Positions 44,331 to 52,050 of a stretch of 64,000 bases of DNA are shown one piece after another. The DNA comes from Gemmatimonadota bacterium. Lineage in GTDB: Bacteria > Gemmatimonadota > Gemmatimonadetes > Gemmatimonadales > GWC2-71-9. The translations under genes were made by a program, and so were the position numbers. The notes below the pieces were generated by a model. That model was not told where the DNA came from. It did no database searches and was given only the letters and a program-made list of their open reading frames with translations. Each line of letters opens with the position of its first letter. Positions within the stretch are counted from its first letter, which is position 1. The stretch is taken from assembly GCA_016704275.1 (NCBI GenBank), contig JADJAK010000003.1, positions 124,001 to 188,000 on the forward strand. The letters run 5' to 3'.

Positions 44331-45859
44331 ACCACCTCGGCGGGGCCCTCGCGCCGCTCGGCGCGCTGGCCGGTGCCACCCTGCGACTCTGGCAACTCGA
44401 CGGTGAGCGATGGCGCCTGCTGGCGGGTCCCGCCGCCGGCGCCACGGCCCCGCGTGCGCCCCGCACCGCCGGGCAGGATGCGGCGGCCTGGCTGGCGCTG
44501 CCCGAGTCGCCGGGGATGTTCCTCGAAGTGGTGCCACTGGAAGGGCACCGCGACGACGACCTCCCGGCGCGACTGCTCCCGATCGTCCAGGTCATCCTGG
44601 ACGCCGAGCGGAATGCCGTCGAGCTCACCGGGGAGCTCGCGGCGCGATACGAGGAGATTGACCTCCTCTACACCATCGGCGAATTGCTGGGGCGTGCGCG
44701 GTCGGTGGACGACGTGGCCGCGCTGATTCTGCGCGAGGTGACCGCCGTCGTGGGCGCGCGCCGCGCGGCGCTGCGCATCTACGACGCCGAGACGCGGATG
44801 TTGAGCACCGTCGCCTCCCTCGGCGTGACGGACGAGACCGTCCCGCCGGCGGTCTCGGTGGACGAGCAGGACATCATCGTCTGCCGCGCGTTCCGCTCGG
44901 GCCGGATCGAGACCGGGGTGCAACCGACCTGGGTCCCGGGCGAGGTCCTCGCCGTGCCGATCACCTACGCCACGTCGGGCGAGGCGAGCCGCGTCATCGG
45001 CACGCTGGCCCTGGCAGAGCGGAGCGGCGGCGGCGCGTTCACGCGCGAGGAAACCAAGCTCGTCGCCGCCGTGGCCACGCAGATCGGGGCCGCGCTGGAG
45101 AATGCACGCCTCGTGGCCTCCGAGCACGGGCGCCAGCGCCTCGAGCGGGAACTCGAACTGGCCCACGACCTCCAGCTCAAGCTGATGCCGACACCGGCCG
45201 TGCTGCGTGGCGAGGCCGATGTCGCCGTGGAGTCGCGGGCCGCAGAGTCGCTCGGTGGCGACTTCTACACCTTCTCGCGTCTCGGCGTCGGGCGCATCGG
45301 CGTCATGCTCGGCGACGTCTCGTCGCACGGCTTCTCCGCGGCGCTGATCGCGGCGCAGGTGATGGCCGCCGCGGGCATCTACGCTAACGCGACGACGCCG
45401 CCCGATGAGACCCTCGGGCTGTTGCGCGACTCGCTCGCCGACGAGCTCGCGACCACCGAGATGTACCTGACCACCTTCTACGGGGTGCTCGATCCGACCG
45501 CGGGTCGACTGACGTACACCAACGCCGGCCATCCCTACGCGTATCGCCTGCCGCGCTTCGGCCCGGCCGAACGGCTCGCGCCGACGGCGCCGCCGCTCGG
45601 GTTGGTGGACGAATCCCGCTTCGGTCGGCGCGTGGTGCCGTGGCACTTCGCCGCCGACACGCTGGTGCTCTTCACCGACGGCTTGATCGATCAGCCCAAC
45701 GCCGAGGGGGAACGCTACGGCGAGGCGCGGATCATCGCGCAGCTCGAGGAGGGCCGTGGCCGGACGCCGGAGCAGTTGGTGCGCGCGGTGATGGATGACG
45801 TCATGGAGTGGGGCGGGGCACCGACCGACGACTGCACCCTCCTTGTGTTGCGCATGTGA
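44327..45859 (+). CDS. GAF-domain PP2C-type (SpoIIE/RsbU) phosphatase
   Basis: Dephosphorylates the STAS antagonist, closing the partner-switch loop. The ATG at 44516 would begin mid-domain. The open frame extends upstream to CTG 44327, which overlaps the kinase stop as CTGA and yields a sensible N terminus (NHLGGALAPLGALAG, LRLWQLDGERWRLL); no ATG, GTG or TTG occurs in between. The 510 residues comprise an N-terminal sensor-like segment (1-100), GAF (about 115-265), a short coiled linker (ELAHDLQLKLMP) and PP2C (about 300-508) with SLGGDFY, LGDVSSHG, YTNAGHPYAY and LFTDGLID. It is soluble, with no membrane segment. Confidence 0.88.
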   Translation: MNHLGGALAPLGALAGATLRLWQLDGERWRLLAGPAAGATAPRAPRTAGQDAAAWLALPESPGMFLEVVPLEGHRDDDLPARLLPIVQVILDAERNAVELTGELAARYEEIDLLYTIGELLGRARSVDDVAALILREVTAVVGARRAALRIYDAETRMLSTVASLGVTDETVPPAVSVDEQDIIVCRAFRSGRIETGVQPTWVPGEVLAVPITYATSGEASRVIGTLALAERSGGGAFTREETKLVAAVATQIGAALENARLVASEHGRQRLERELELAHDLQLKLMPTPAVLRGEADVAVESRAAESLGGDFYTFSRLGVGRIGVMLGDVSSHGFSAALIAAQVMAAAGIYANATTPPDETLGLLRDSLADELATTEMYLTTFYGVLDPTAGRLTYTNAGHPYAYRLPRFGPAERLAPTAPPLGLVDESRFGRRVVPWHFAADTLVLFTDGLIDQPNAEGERYGEARIIAQLEEGRGRTPEQLVRAVMDDVMEWGGAPTDDCTLLVLRM

Positions 45860-46674
45860 GAGTACGCGCCGACAAGTCACTGGGGCAGCACTTCCTCACC
45901 AATCCCGAGCTGCTCGCCAAGATTGCCGCGGCGAGTGAGTCGGGGGCGGGCGACGTGGTGCTCGAAATCGGGCCAGGTCCCGGGGCGCTCACGACGGCGC
46001 TGCTCGACACGGGGGCGACGGTGGTCGCGATCGAGCGCGACGCCCGGATGCTCACCGGCCTCGAGCGGCAGTTCGCCGGCCGCGACTTCATCGTCGTGAA
46101 TGGCGATGCGCTCGAGATGGACTGGCACGCGCTGGTGGCGCCGTGGGTGGCACTCGGCCGGCGGTGGCGTGTGGTCGGCAACATCCCGTACTACATCACC
46201 TCGCCGCTGCTCGAGAAGGCGCTCACCGCGCCGTTTCCCGCGTCGGTCACGTACCTGGTGCAGAAGGAAGTCGCCGACCGTGTCGTGGCGCCGGCCGGCC
46301 ACGACGACTTCGGCGCGCTCTCGATCGGCATCCAGGCTGTCGCCGCCGCCCACCGCGGCTTCGTCGTCGGTCGCGGCGCCTTCACGCCGCCTCCCAAGGT
46401 GGACTCGGCGGTGCTCCACCTCATACCGCGCGCCGTCCCGCTTGTCGCCGGCGACCAGGTCCCCGCCTTCCGGAGGCTGGTGACTTCGCTCTTCTCCTAC
46501 CGGCGGAAGCGGATGCAGCGCGCCCTGCGCGAGGCGACGGGCGTGGACGCCGAGACGGCCGCCGCGCAACTGGAGGCCGCCGGGATCTCGCCGGATGTGC
46601 GGCCTGAGGTGGTGGGGGTGGAGGAGTGGGTGAGGTTGCTGGGGGTCGTTAGGTCGTTAGTCGTTGGTCGTTAG
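45856..46674 (+). CDS. rsmA: 16S rRNA dimethyladenosine transferase (KsgA)
   Basis: Dimethylates A1518 and A1519 near the 3' end of 16S rRNA. The 272 residues begin VRADKSLGQHFLTNP, with EIGPGPGALTTALLDTGA (about 37-54), the IERDARM segment, and the catalytic NIPYYITSPLLEK (about 112-124). The GTG overlaps the phosphatase stop. The last nine residues and the stop are encoded inside an inverted repeat element, so the C terminus may have been altered by its insertion. Confidence 0.95.
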   Translation: MRVRADKSLGQHFLTNPELLAKIAAASESGAGDVVLEIGPGPGALTTALLDTGATVVAIERDARMLTGLERQFAGRDFIVVNGDALEMDWHALVAPWVALGRRWRVVGNIPYYITSPLLEKALTAPFPASVTYLVQKEVADRVVAPAGHDDFGALSIGIQAVAAAHRGFVVGRGAFTPPPKVDSAVLHLIPRAVPLVAGDQVPAFRRLVTSLFSYRRKRMQRALREATGVDAETAAAQLEAAGISPDVRPEVVGVEEWVRLLGVVRSLVVGR

Positions 46675-46807
46675 GCATGTCATCCTGAGCGAAGCCCGCG
46701 AAGCGGGCGCAGTCGAAGGACCTTCGCCGTGCGTTGCGGAAAGAGGTCCTTCGACTTCGCGACCTACGGCGCCTCGCTCAGGATGACACTCTCTAACGAC
46801 CAACGAC
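46660..46807. repeat. 148-bp nested inverted repeat between convergent genes
   Basis: Outer arms GTCGTTGGTCGTTAG (46660-46674) and its perfect complement (46793-46807) enclose inner arms TGTCATCCTGAGCG (46678-46691)/CGCTCAGGATGACA (46775-46788) and GTCGAAGGACCT (46712-46723)/AGGTCCTTCGAC (46744-46755). The CATCCTGAGCGAAG..GAAGGA core resembles palindromic repeats seen in many bacterial genomes. It could also act as a two-way terminator, though T runs are lacking. Confidence 0.85.
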
Positions 46808-46820
46808 TCATGTCCAACAA

Positions 46821-48203
46821 CTAGAAAATATTCCCCGGCGCCATCAACCCCTGCGGATCCAGCGCCTGCTTGATCCCCTGCATCACCGCCCGCTGTTGTG
46901 CGCTGAGCTGCATCCCCATCCAGCGATGCTTGATCTTCCCGATGCCATGCTCGGCGGCCACCGTCCCGCCCATCGCGAGGATCGGGCGGAGGATTGCCGC
47001 GATGGTCTCTTCGATGGCGTGCACCTGCTCGCCGTTCCGCGCCACGAAGTCCATGTGCGGATGGCCGTTGCCGGCGTGCCCGTAGATCGTCGGCACGGTC
47101 ACGCCATGCTCGGCCACCGCGGCGCGAGCGATCCCGATCGCCTCGGCGAGCCGCGGATAGGGGACGGCCCAGTCGGTCGCGATGCGCCGGCCACCCTGCG
47201 CGGCGAAGGCGTTGCCGCGCTCGAGCATCGTGGCGGGCACGGCGTGGCGGAGTAGCCGCGCCGTGCGGATCTTGGCGTCGTCGTCGAAGACGAGGACGTC
47301 GTTGACCAGCGCCCCGTGCAGCTCGGCAAGCGAGAGCCACTCGTCGAAGTCGGGGGTCGCGTCGCCGCGCGATTCCTCCTCGGTGTAGACGAAGGCGTTG
47401 CCAGCGTGTCCCTGGCCGCCGTCCTCGTTGCGGATGATCCGCAGCGCCTCGACGTCGAGAAACTCGAGGCAGCGCGGCGCGATCGTACCGAGCGCCATCG
47501 CCTCGCGCGCGGCCACCACGAACGCCAGGGCCTCGCGATCGCCGGGGAAGGGAAAGCCGATGCCCGTGACCCGTTCGGGCAGCGGCAGGAGCGACAGCTC
47601 GGCGGCGACCACGACACCAAGCGTTCCTTCGCTGCCGATGAACCAGTCGATCGGGTCATGGATGGCGGCGTAGCCGACGGTGTTCTTCTCGAGCCGTGTC
47701 CGCGAGATCTCGATCTGCTCGCCGCTCGGCAACACGACGCTCAACCCGCTGATGTGCCGCCGCGTGGCGCCGTAGCGAAGGGACCTGGCACCCGAGGCAT
47801 TGCAGGCGATCGACCCTCCGAGCGCCGCCTCCTCCTCCGAGGTCGGGTCGATCGCGAAGAGGAGCCCCTCCGCGGCCAGCGCCCGCTTCAGATCGCCCAC
47901 CAGGATCCCGGGTTCGACCCGGGCCGTCCGCCGCACCGGATCGATGTCGAGGATCTTCGCCATCCCACGGAGGGAGAGCAGCGTCCCCCGGTCCGTGATC
48001 GAGCCGCCCGTCATGCTGCTCTGGCCCCCCGCCGGCGTCACCGGCGTCCCGTCGGCCGACGCCTGGCGCATGACCTCCACGACCTCGGCGGCCGAGGCGG
48101 GCCGGGCCACGGCGTCGGGGAGCATGGTCAGCCCCGAGGCATCGGCGCTGTAGGCCTGCCGGACCGCGGCATCGCGGGTCAGGCAAGTCGGATCGGTGGA
48201 CAT
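46821..48203 (-). CDS. FAD-linked oxidase, GlcD / D-lactate dehydrogenase-like
   Basis: A 460-residue flavoprotein of the FAD-binding type 4 / GlcD family, which oxidises alpha-hydroxy acids such as glycolate or D-lactate. The FAD-binding half shows PVTPAGGQSSMTGGS (about 54-68), VEPGILVGDLKRAL (about 95-108), IACNASGARSLRYGATR (about 132-148) and GSEGTLGVV (about 189). The C-terminal half has HAGNGHPHMDFV (about 375) and EHGIGKIKHRWM (about 427). No Fe-S subunit gene is adjacent, so it may act alone or with a distant partner. Confidence 0.88.
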   Translation of the reverse strand: MSTDPTCLTRDAAVRQAYSADASGLTMLPDAVARPASAAEVVEVMRQASADGTPVTPAGGQSSMTGGSITDRGTLLSLRGMAKILDIDPVRRTARVEPGILVGDLKRALAAEGLLFAIDPTSEEEAALGGSIACNASGARSLRYGATRRHISGLSVVLPSGEQIEISRTRLEKNTVGYAAIHDPIDWFIGSEGTLGVVVAAELSLLPLPERVTGIGFPFPGDREALAFVVAAREAMALGTIAPRCLEFLDVEALRIIRNEDGGQGHAGNAFVYTEEESRGDATPDFDEWLSLAELHGALVNDVLVFDDDAKIRTARLLRHAVPATMLERGNAFAAQGGRRIATDWAVPYPRLAEAIGIARAAVAEHGVTVPTIYGHAGNGHPHMDFVARNGEQVHAIEETIAAILRPILAMGGTVAAEHGIGKIKHRWMGMQLSAQQRAVMQGIKQALDPQGLMAPGNIF

Positions 48204-48231
48204 CAGGCGGACTCCGTGGTGGAATGGCTCA

Positions 48232-48237
48232 AAGCTA
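48232..48237 (-). promoter_or_regulatory. Probable -10 element of the FAD-linked oxidase
   Basis: TAGCTT on the minus strand, 28 nt before the oxidase ATG, with a GGAG ribosome-binding site between. It is divergent from the leaderless-type element of the SDR gene 40 nt to the right. Confidence 0.5.
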
Positions 48238-48276
48238 TCGCCGCCCGGTGCCCTTTGCCTTCCCCGGCGGCTCGGT

Positions 48277-48282
48277 TAGTCT
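48277..48282 (+). promoter_or_regulatory. Leaderless-type -10 element of the zinc-knuckle SDR
   Basis: TAGTCT followed by 7 nt and the ATG at 48290, with no Shine-Dalgarno sequence. This spacing decides for ATG 48290 over the in-frame ATG at 48224, which would lie upstream of the promoter. Confidence 0.6.
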
Positions 48283-48289
48283 GTCCCCC

Positions 48290-49855
48290 ATGACGACCCC
48301 AGACTTCACCTCGCCGGAGGCCCCCAGCCCCGAGCAGCTCGCCAAGATCGCCGAGGCCGCCGACATCCTCGAGGCGATCGTGGCCGACCGCGCCGTCCTG
48401 GTCCACCTGACCGACGACGTGCGGCATCGGCTCCTGAATGCCGCGGCCAAGGTCTACGCCCCCGACGCCTTCTCGCGCCGGCAGTTGGTCAAGGCCGCGG
48501 CACGGAAGCGGAAGGCGGAGAAGGTCCACATCGAAGAGTCGGTGCTGGGCAGCACCGGGATCCGGCAGTTGCGGACCCGCCCCGGCGTGGCGACCCCGAA
48601 CTACTTCCTGGCAAATCCGGTCGAGCCGGAAGAGGTCGAGGACGATCCCGACTTCCGCGAGGCGATCCAGCCGCAGAACTGCTACGTCTGCAAGCAGGAC
48701 TACACCGCGGTCCATCACTTCTACGATCAGCTCTGCCCGACCTGCGCCGAGTTCAACTTCGTCAAGCGGAGTGAGCTGGCCGACCTGAGCGGGCGCGTCG
48801 CGCTGCTCACGGGTGGCCGCGTGAAGATCGGCTACCAGGCCGGCCTCAAGATGCTGCGCGCCGGCGCCCGGCTGATTGTCACCACGCGCTTCCCGCGCGA
48901 CTCGGCGATGCGCTATGCGAAGGAGCCGGACTTCGGCGACTGGAGCGACCGCCTCGAGATCGTCGGGCTCGACCTGCGGCACACGCCGAGCGTCGAGGCG
49001 CTCTGTCATCGGCTCATCACCGAGACCGACCGGCTGGACTACATCATCAGCAACGCCTGCCAGACCGTGCGGCGTCCGCCCGATTTCTATCGCCATATGA
49101 TGGCGGCGGAGCTCGGCTCGCTGAAGGAGTTGCCGCCGGCGGCGCGCAAGCTGTTGCATCCGCTCGAAGGGATGCGCGAGGCCAATGCCATTGCGGCCTC
49201 GAGCGACGGGCTGCCGAAGATCAACGAGCTCCTGACCGAGGTGCCGGGGCTCACGCACGCCGCCGCGCTCTCGCAGGTGCCGCTCCTCGCCGAGGAGCTG
49301 TTGGGCCAGTCGCATCTCTTCCCGGAAGGGGAGCTCGACATCGACATGCAGCAGGTCGACCTGCGCGGCCGGAACTCATGGCGCTTGCATCTGCATGAAG
49401 TGTCGACGGTGGAGTTGCTCGAAGTGCAGCTCGTCAATGCCGTCGCACCGTTCGTGCTCAATGCCAGGCTGCGCCCGCTGATGAACCGCACGCCGAATCG
49501 GGACAAGCACATCGTCAATGTCTCGGCCGTCGAGGGGCAGTTCTATCGCCGCTTCAAGACCACGCGTCATCCGCACACGAACATGGCGAAGGCCGCCCTC
49601 AACATGATGACGCGCACGGCGGCGGCAGACTATCAGAAGGACGGGATCCACATGAACTCGGTCGACACCGGCTGGGTGACCGACGAGGATCCGGTGGAGC
49701 TCGCGGCGGCCAAGACGGCGGAGCACCGCTTCCACCCGCCGCTCGACATCATCGATGGTGCGGCCCGCATCGTCGATCCGATCATCGCGGGGATGAACAC
49801 GGGCGACCATGTGTGGGGACAGTTCCTCAAGGACTACCGCTCGGTCGACTGGTAG
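48290..49855 (+). CDS. SDR-fold protein with N-terminal extension and zinc knuckle, catalytic Tyr missing
   Basis: A 521-residue protein. The first 125 residues are helical and unassigned. Then comes a C131-x2-C134 ... C149-x2-C152 knuckle (CYVCKQDY..CPTCAEF) with several His between the pairs. An SDR domain starts near 165: LLTGGRVKIGYQAG replaces the usual TGxxxGIG, and ISNACQT replaces NNAG. About 100 extra residues are inserted after the ISNACQTVRRPPDFY segment. The expected YxxxK reads TNMAK, so the catalytic Tyr is Thr while the Lys stays. Similar long SDR proteins exist elsewhere, but I know of no established activity. Cofactor binding is plausible; classical reductase chemistry is doubtful. 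Confidence 0.8.
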   Translation: MTTPDFTSPEAPSPEQLAKIAEAADILEAIVADRAVLVHLTDDVRHRLLNAAAKVYAPDAFSRRQLVKAAARKRKAEKVHIEESVLGSTGIRQLRTRPGVATPNYFLANPVEPEEVEDDPDFREAIQPQNCYVCKQDYTAVHHFYDQLCPTCAEFNFVKRSELADLSGRVALLTGGRVKIGYQAGLKMLRAGARLIVTTRFPRDSAMRYAKEPDFGDWSDRLEIVGLDLRHTPSVEALCHRLITETDRLDYIISNACQTVRRPPDFYRHMMAAELGSLKELPPAARKLLHPLEGMREANAIAASSDGLPKINELLTEVPGLTHAAALSQVPLLAEELLGQSHLFPEGELDIDMQQVDLRGRNSWRLHLHEVSTVELLEVQLVNAVAPFVLNARLRPLMNRTPNRDKHIVNVSAVEGQFYRRFKTTRHPHTNMAKAALNMMTRTAAADYQKDGIHMNSVDTGWVTDEDPVELAAAKTAEHRFHPPLDIIDGAARIVDPIIAGMNTGDHVWGQFLKDYRSVDW

Positions 49856-49883
49856 GCCCCTGTCGGGGGAGGGAATCCGGCGT

Positions 49884-49889
49884 TATCGT
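49884..49889 (+). promoter_or_regulatory. Possible -10 element of the membrane protein gene
   Basis: TATCGT lies 36 nt before the ATG at 49926, followed by a GGAG site 8 nt upstream of the start. No good -35 is visible. Confidence 0.35.
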
Positions 49890-49925
49890 CGGCGCTCACC
49901 GTCCTCCCCCCTCCTGGAGCCCCTC

Positions 49926-50486
49926 ATGGTGACCATCGCCTCCCTCTGGCTGCCGATCGTCCTCTCCGCCGTCGCCGTCTTCCTCCTCTCCAGCATGGTC
50001 CACACCGTCTTCCCCTGGCACAAGGGCGACTATCCGGCGGTCCCCGATCAGGACCGGGTGATGGCGGCGCTGCGGCCGTTTGCGATTCCACCCGGCGACT
50101 ACATGCTGCCGCGGGCCGCGGACATGAAGGACATGGGCTCCCCGGACTTCACGGAGAAGTTGCGCCAGGGGCCGGTCATGTCGCTGACCGTCATGAAGAA
50201 CCAGCCCTTCCTGATGGGGCCGACCTTCGCCCAGTGGTTTCTCTTCCTGCTGGTGGTCTCGACCATTTGCGCCTATGTCACCTCGCGGGCGTTGCCGGTC
50301 GGGGCCGACTATCTGCAGGCCTTCCGCTTCGCCGGCACCACCGCCTTCGTTGCCTACGGGGCGGGCGCGTGGCCGATCACCATCTGGTACCACCGCGGCG
50401 TCGGGTTGGCCGCCAAGGCCACCTTCGACGCCCTGCTGTACGGGGCGGTGACCGCCGGCGTCTTCGGCTGGCTCTGGCCGCGCTGA
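49926..50486 (+). CDS. Uncharacterised four-helix membrane protein
   Basis: A 186-residue integral membrane protein. The first segment is near 5-25 (LWLPIVLSAVAVFLLSSM), followed by a soluble loop of about 70 residues containing FPWHKGDY and a Pro-rich stretch. Three more segments lie at about 100-118, 128-150 and 160-184. I recognise no family-specific motif that gives a function. It is a single-gene unit: its own weak promoter in front and a strong terminator behind. Confidence 0.75.
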   Translation: MVTIASLWLPIVLSAVAVFLLSSMVHTVFPWHKGDYPAVPDQDRVMAALRPFAIPPGDYMLPRAADMKDMGSPDFTEKLRQGPVMSLTVMKNQPFLMGPTFAQWFLFLLVVSTICAYVTSRALPVGADYLQAFRFAGTTAFVAYGAGAWPITIWYHRGVGLAAKATFDALLYGAVTAGVFGWLWPR

Positions 50487-50514
50487 GGGGTGAGCGGGCG
50501 CTCGGACACGGCGG

Positions 50515-50541
50515 CGGCCGGCCCCTCTGGGCCGGCCGTTT
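50515..50541 (+). terminator. Rho-independent-like terminator
   Basis: A perfect 10-bp stem CGGCCGGCCC/GGGCCGGCCG around a CTCT loop (50515-50538), followed by TTT and a pyrimidine-rich tail. It separates the membrane protein gene from rex. Confidence 0.7.
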
Positions 50542-50569
50542 CCGTTCCGGGGTTGCCCCGCCCCCGGGC

Positions 50570-50587
50570 TCGTGAAACATTTCACAA
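50570..50587. promoter_or_regulatory. Rex operator (autoregulatory)
   Basis: TCGTGAAACATTTCACAA abuts the rex ATG. It matches the Rex operator pattern TTGTGAA-N4-TTCACAA except for one base in the left arm (T to C) and is a near-perfect palindrome. Position directly over the start codon fits autorepression by Rex when NADH is high. Confidence 0.75.
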
Positions 50588-51235
50588 ATGCTCCAGCGCA
50601 AGATCGCCGACTCCACCGTTCGCCGCCTCGCGATCTACCTGCGCTTCCTCGAGGAATTCGCGGAACAGGGAGCGGACACCCTCTCCTCCGAGGCCCTGGC
50701 GCACCGCGCCGGCACCACCTCCGCACAAGTTCGGAAGGATCTCTCGTTTTTCGGTTCCTTCGGGAAGCGGGGGCTGGGCTATGATGTCCACGCCTTGGCG
50801 AGCGAGCTGCGCGAGATCCTCGGCCTCACCCGCCGCTACCGGGTCATGATGATCGGGGCAGGGCGGCTGGCCAGCGCCCTGGTTCAGTATTCCGGATTCG
50901 GCGCTCGCGGTTTCGACATCGTCGCCGTCCTCGAGAAGGACCCCGCCAAGATCGGGCAGTCGTGGGGTGATATTCCGGTGCAGAACGTGGCGCACCTCGA
51001 GCAGGTGGTCCGCGACGAGCGCGTCGATCTGGCCGTCCTGGTGACCCCGGCCGATCCGGCCCAGGCGCTGGTCGATCGACTCGTGAAGGCCGGCGTCACC
51101 GCGATCCTGAACTTTGCCCCCGTGCAGCTGCATGTCCCCGAGGGAGTCGAAGTGAAGAACGTGAACCTCGCCGTCGAACTCGAGACGCTCTCCTACGCCA
51201 TCGCGCATCGCGCGGTGGATGCGCGGCGCGCGTGA
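50588..51235 (+). CDS. rex: Redox-sensing transcriptional repressor Rex
   Basis: Senses the NADH/NAD+ ratio and represses fermentative or respiratory genes. The 215 residues have an N-terminal winged helix with SSEALAHRAGTTSAQVRKDLSFFG (about 33-56, in part), the typical FGKRGLGYDV, the Rossmann loop MIGAGRLASAL (about 86-96) and NFAPVQLHVPEGVEVKNVNL near 176. A Rex-type operator touches its start codon. A DnaQ-like exonuclease and an MBL protein follow in the same overlapping series. Confidence 0.95.
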   Translation: MLQRKIADSTVRRLAIYLRFLEEFAEQGADTLSSEALAHRAGTTSAQVRKDLSFFGSFGKRGLGYDVHALASELREILGLTRRYRVMMIGAGRLASALVQYSGFGARGFDIVAVLEKDPAKIGQSWGDIPVQNVAHLEQVVRDERVDLAVLVTPADPAQALVDRLVKAGVTAILNFAPVQLHVPEGVEVKNVNLAVELETLSYAIAHRAVDARRA

Positions 51236-52050
51236 GCGGGCTCTCGGCGGTGCCGTCGGGGACGCTGGTCGATCGCGCCCTGCTGCTGCTCGCCGACGGC
51301 CCTGTCGATGCGGAGCAGTTGGCGGTGCAGGTGCTGGGGCTGCCGAATGCGCCGCGTGCCGTTGCCGATCGCCTCGCCACCGCGCTCCTCGGCGCCGACC
51401 CGCGCGTGCGGCAGCAACCCGACGGCCGCTGGGCGCTGCTCGCCGCAGCGCAGGGTTCCCCACTGCTCGACGAGTGCGCCTTCGCCGTGGTCGACGTCGA
51501 GACCACAGGCATGCAGCCCGTCGGCGATGACCGGATCACCGAGATTGCGGTGGTGGTGGTGCAGGGCGCTCGCCGCGAGGTCGTGTTCGATTCACTGGTG
51601 AATCCGGGGCGCTCGATTCCGGGCCGCATCCAGGAGCTCACCGGCATCACCGACGCGATGGTGCAGGGTGCGCCCGCGTTCCGCGACATTGCCGACCAGG
51701 TGGTCGATGCGCTCGCCGGCCGTGTCTTCGTGGCGCACAACGCGCGCTTCGACTGGGGCTTCGTCGGCGCCGAGGTGAAGCGCGCGCGCGACCTCGCGCT
51801 CGACGGCCCGCGCCTCTGCACCGTGCGACTCGCGCGGCGGCTCTATCGGCACGAGCCGTCGTACTCGCTCGGCTCGCTCGCCGCGCGCTTCGGGATGGAA
51901 TTCACCGCGCGCCACCGTGCCGCCGGCGATGCGATCGTCACCGGGATGCTGCTCGAGAAGCTGCTGGGCGCCGCTGCCGAGAAGGGTGTCCGCACGCTGC
52001 ACGACCTCGAGACGATGCATCGCACGCCGGTGGCCGAGTTGCCGCAGTGA
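51232..52050 (+). CDS. DnaQ-like DEDDh 3'-5' exonuclease with N-terminal winged-helix-like domain
   Basis: A 272-residue exonuclease. Exo I is FAVVDVETTGMQP (about 84-96), Exo II is HNARFDWGF (about 169-177) and Exo III is HRAAGDA (about 226-232); together they give all DEDDh ligands. The first 78 residues look like a small winged helix (DRALLLLADGPVDAEQLAVQ, then QQPDGRWALL). It lacks the polymerase-binding tail of a proofreading epsilon subunit, so a repair or RNA-processing role is possible. The GTG overlaps the rex stop. Confidence 0.87.
   Translation: MSGLSAVPSGTLVDRALLLLADGPVDAEQLAVQVLGLPNAPRAVADRLATALLGADPRVRQQPDGRWALLAAAQGSPLLDECAFAVVDVETTGMQPVGDDRITEIAVVVVQGARREVVFDSLVNPGRSIPGRIQELTGITDAMVQGAPAFRDIADQVVDALAGRVFVAHNARFDWGFVGAEVKRARDLALDGPRLCTVRLARRLYRHEPSYSLGSLAARFGMEFTARHRAAGDAIVTGMLLEKLLGAAAEKGVRTLHDLETMHRTPVAELPQ

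Noticed and set aside
48224..48289. ATG 48224 as start of the zinc-knuckle SDR
   Set aside because: It lies before the TAGTCT box that is spaced 7 nt from ATG 48290, and the added residues look non-coding.
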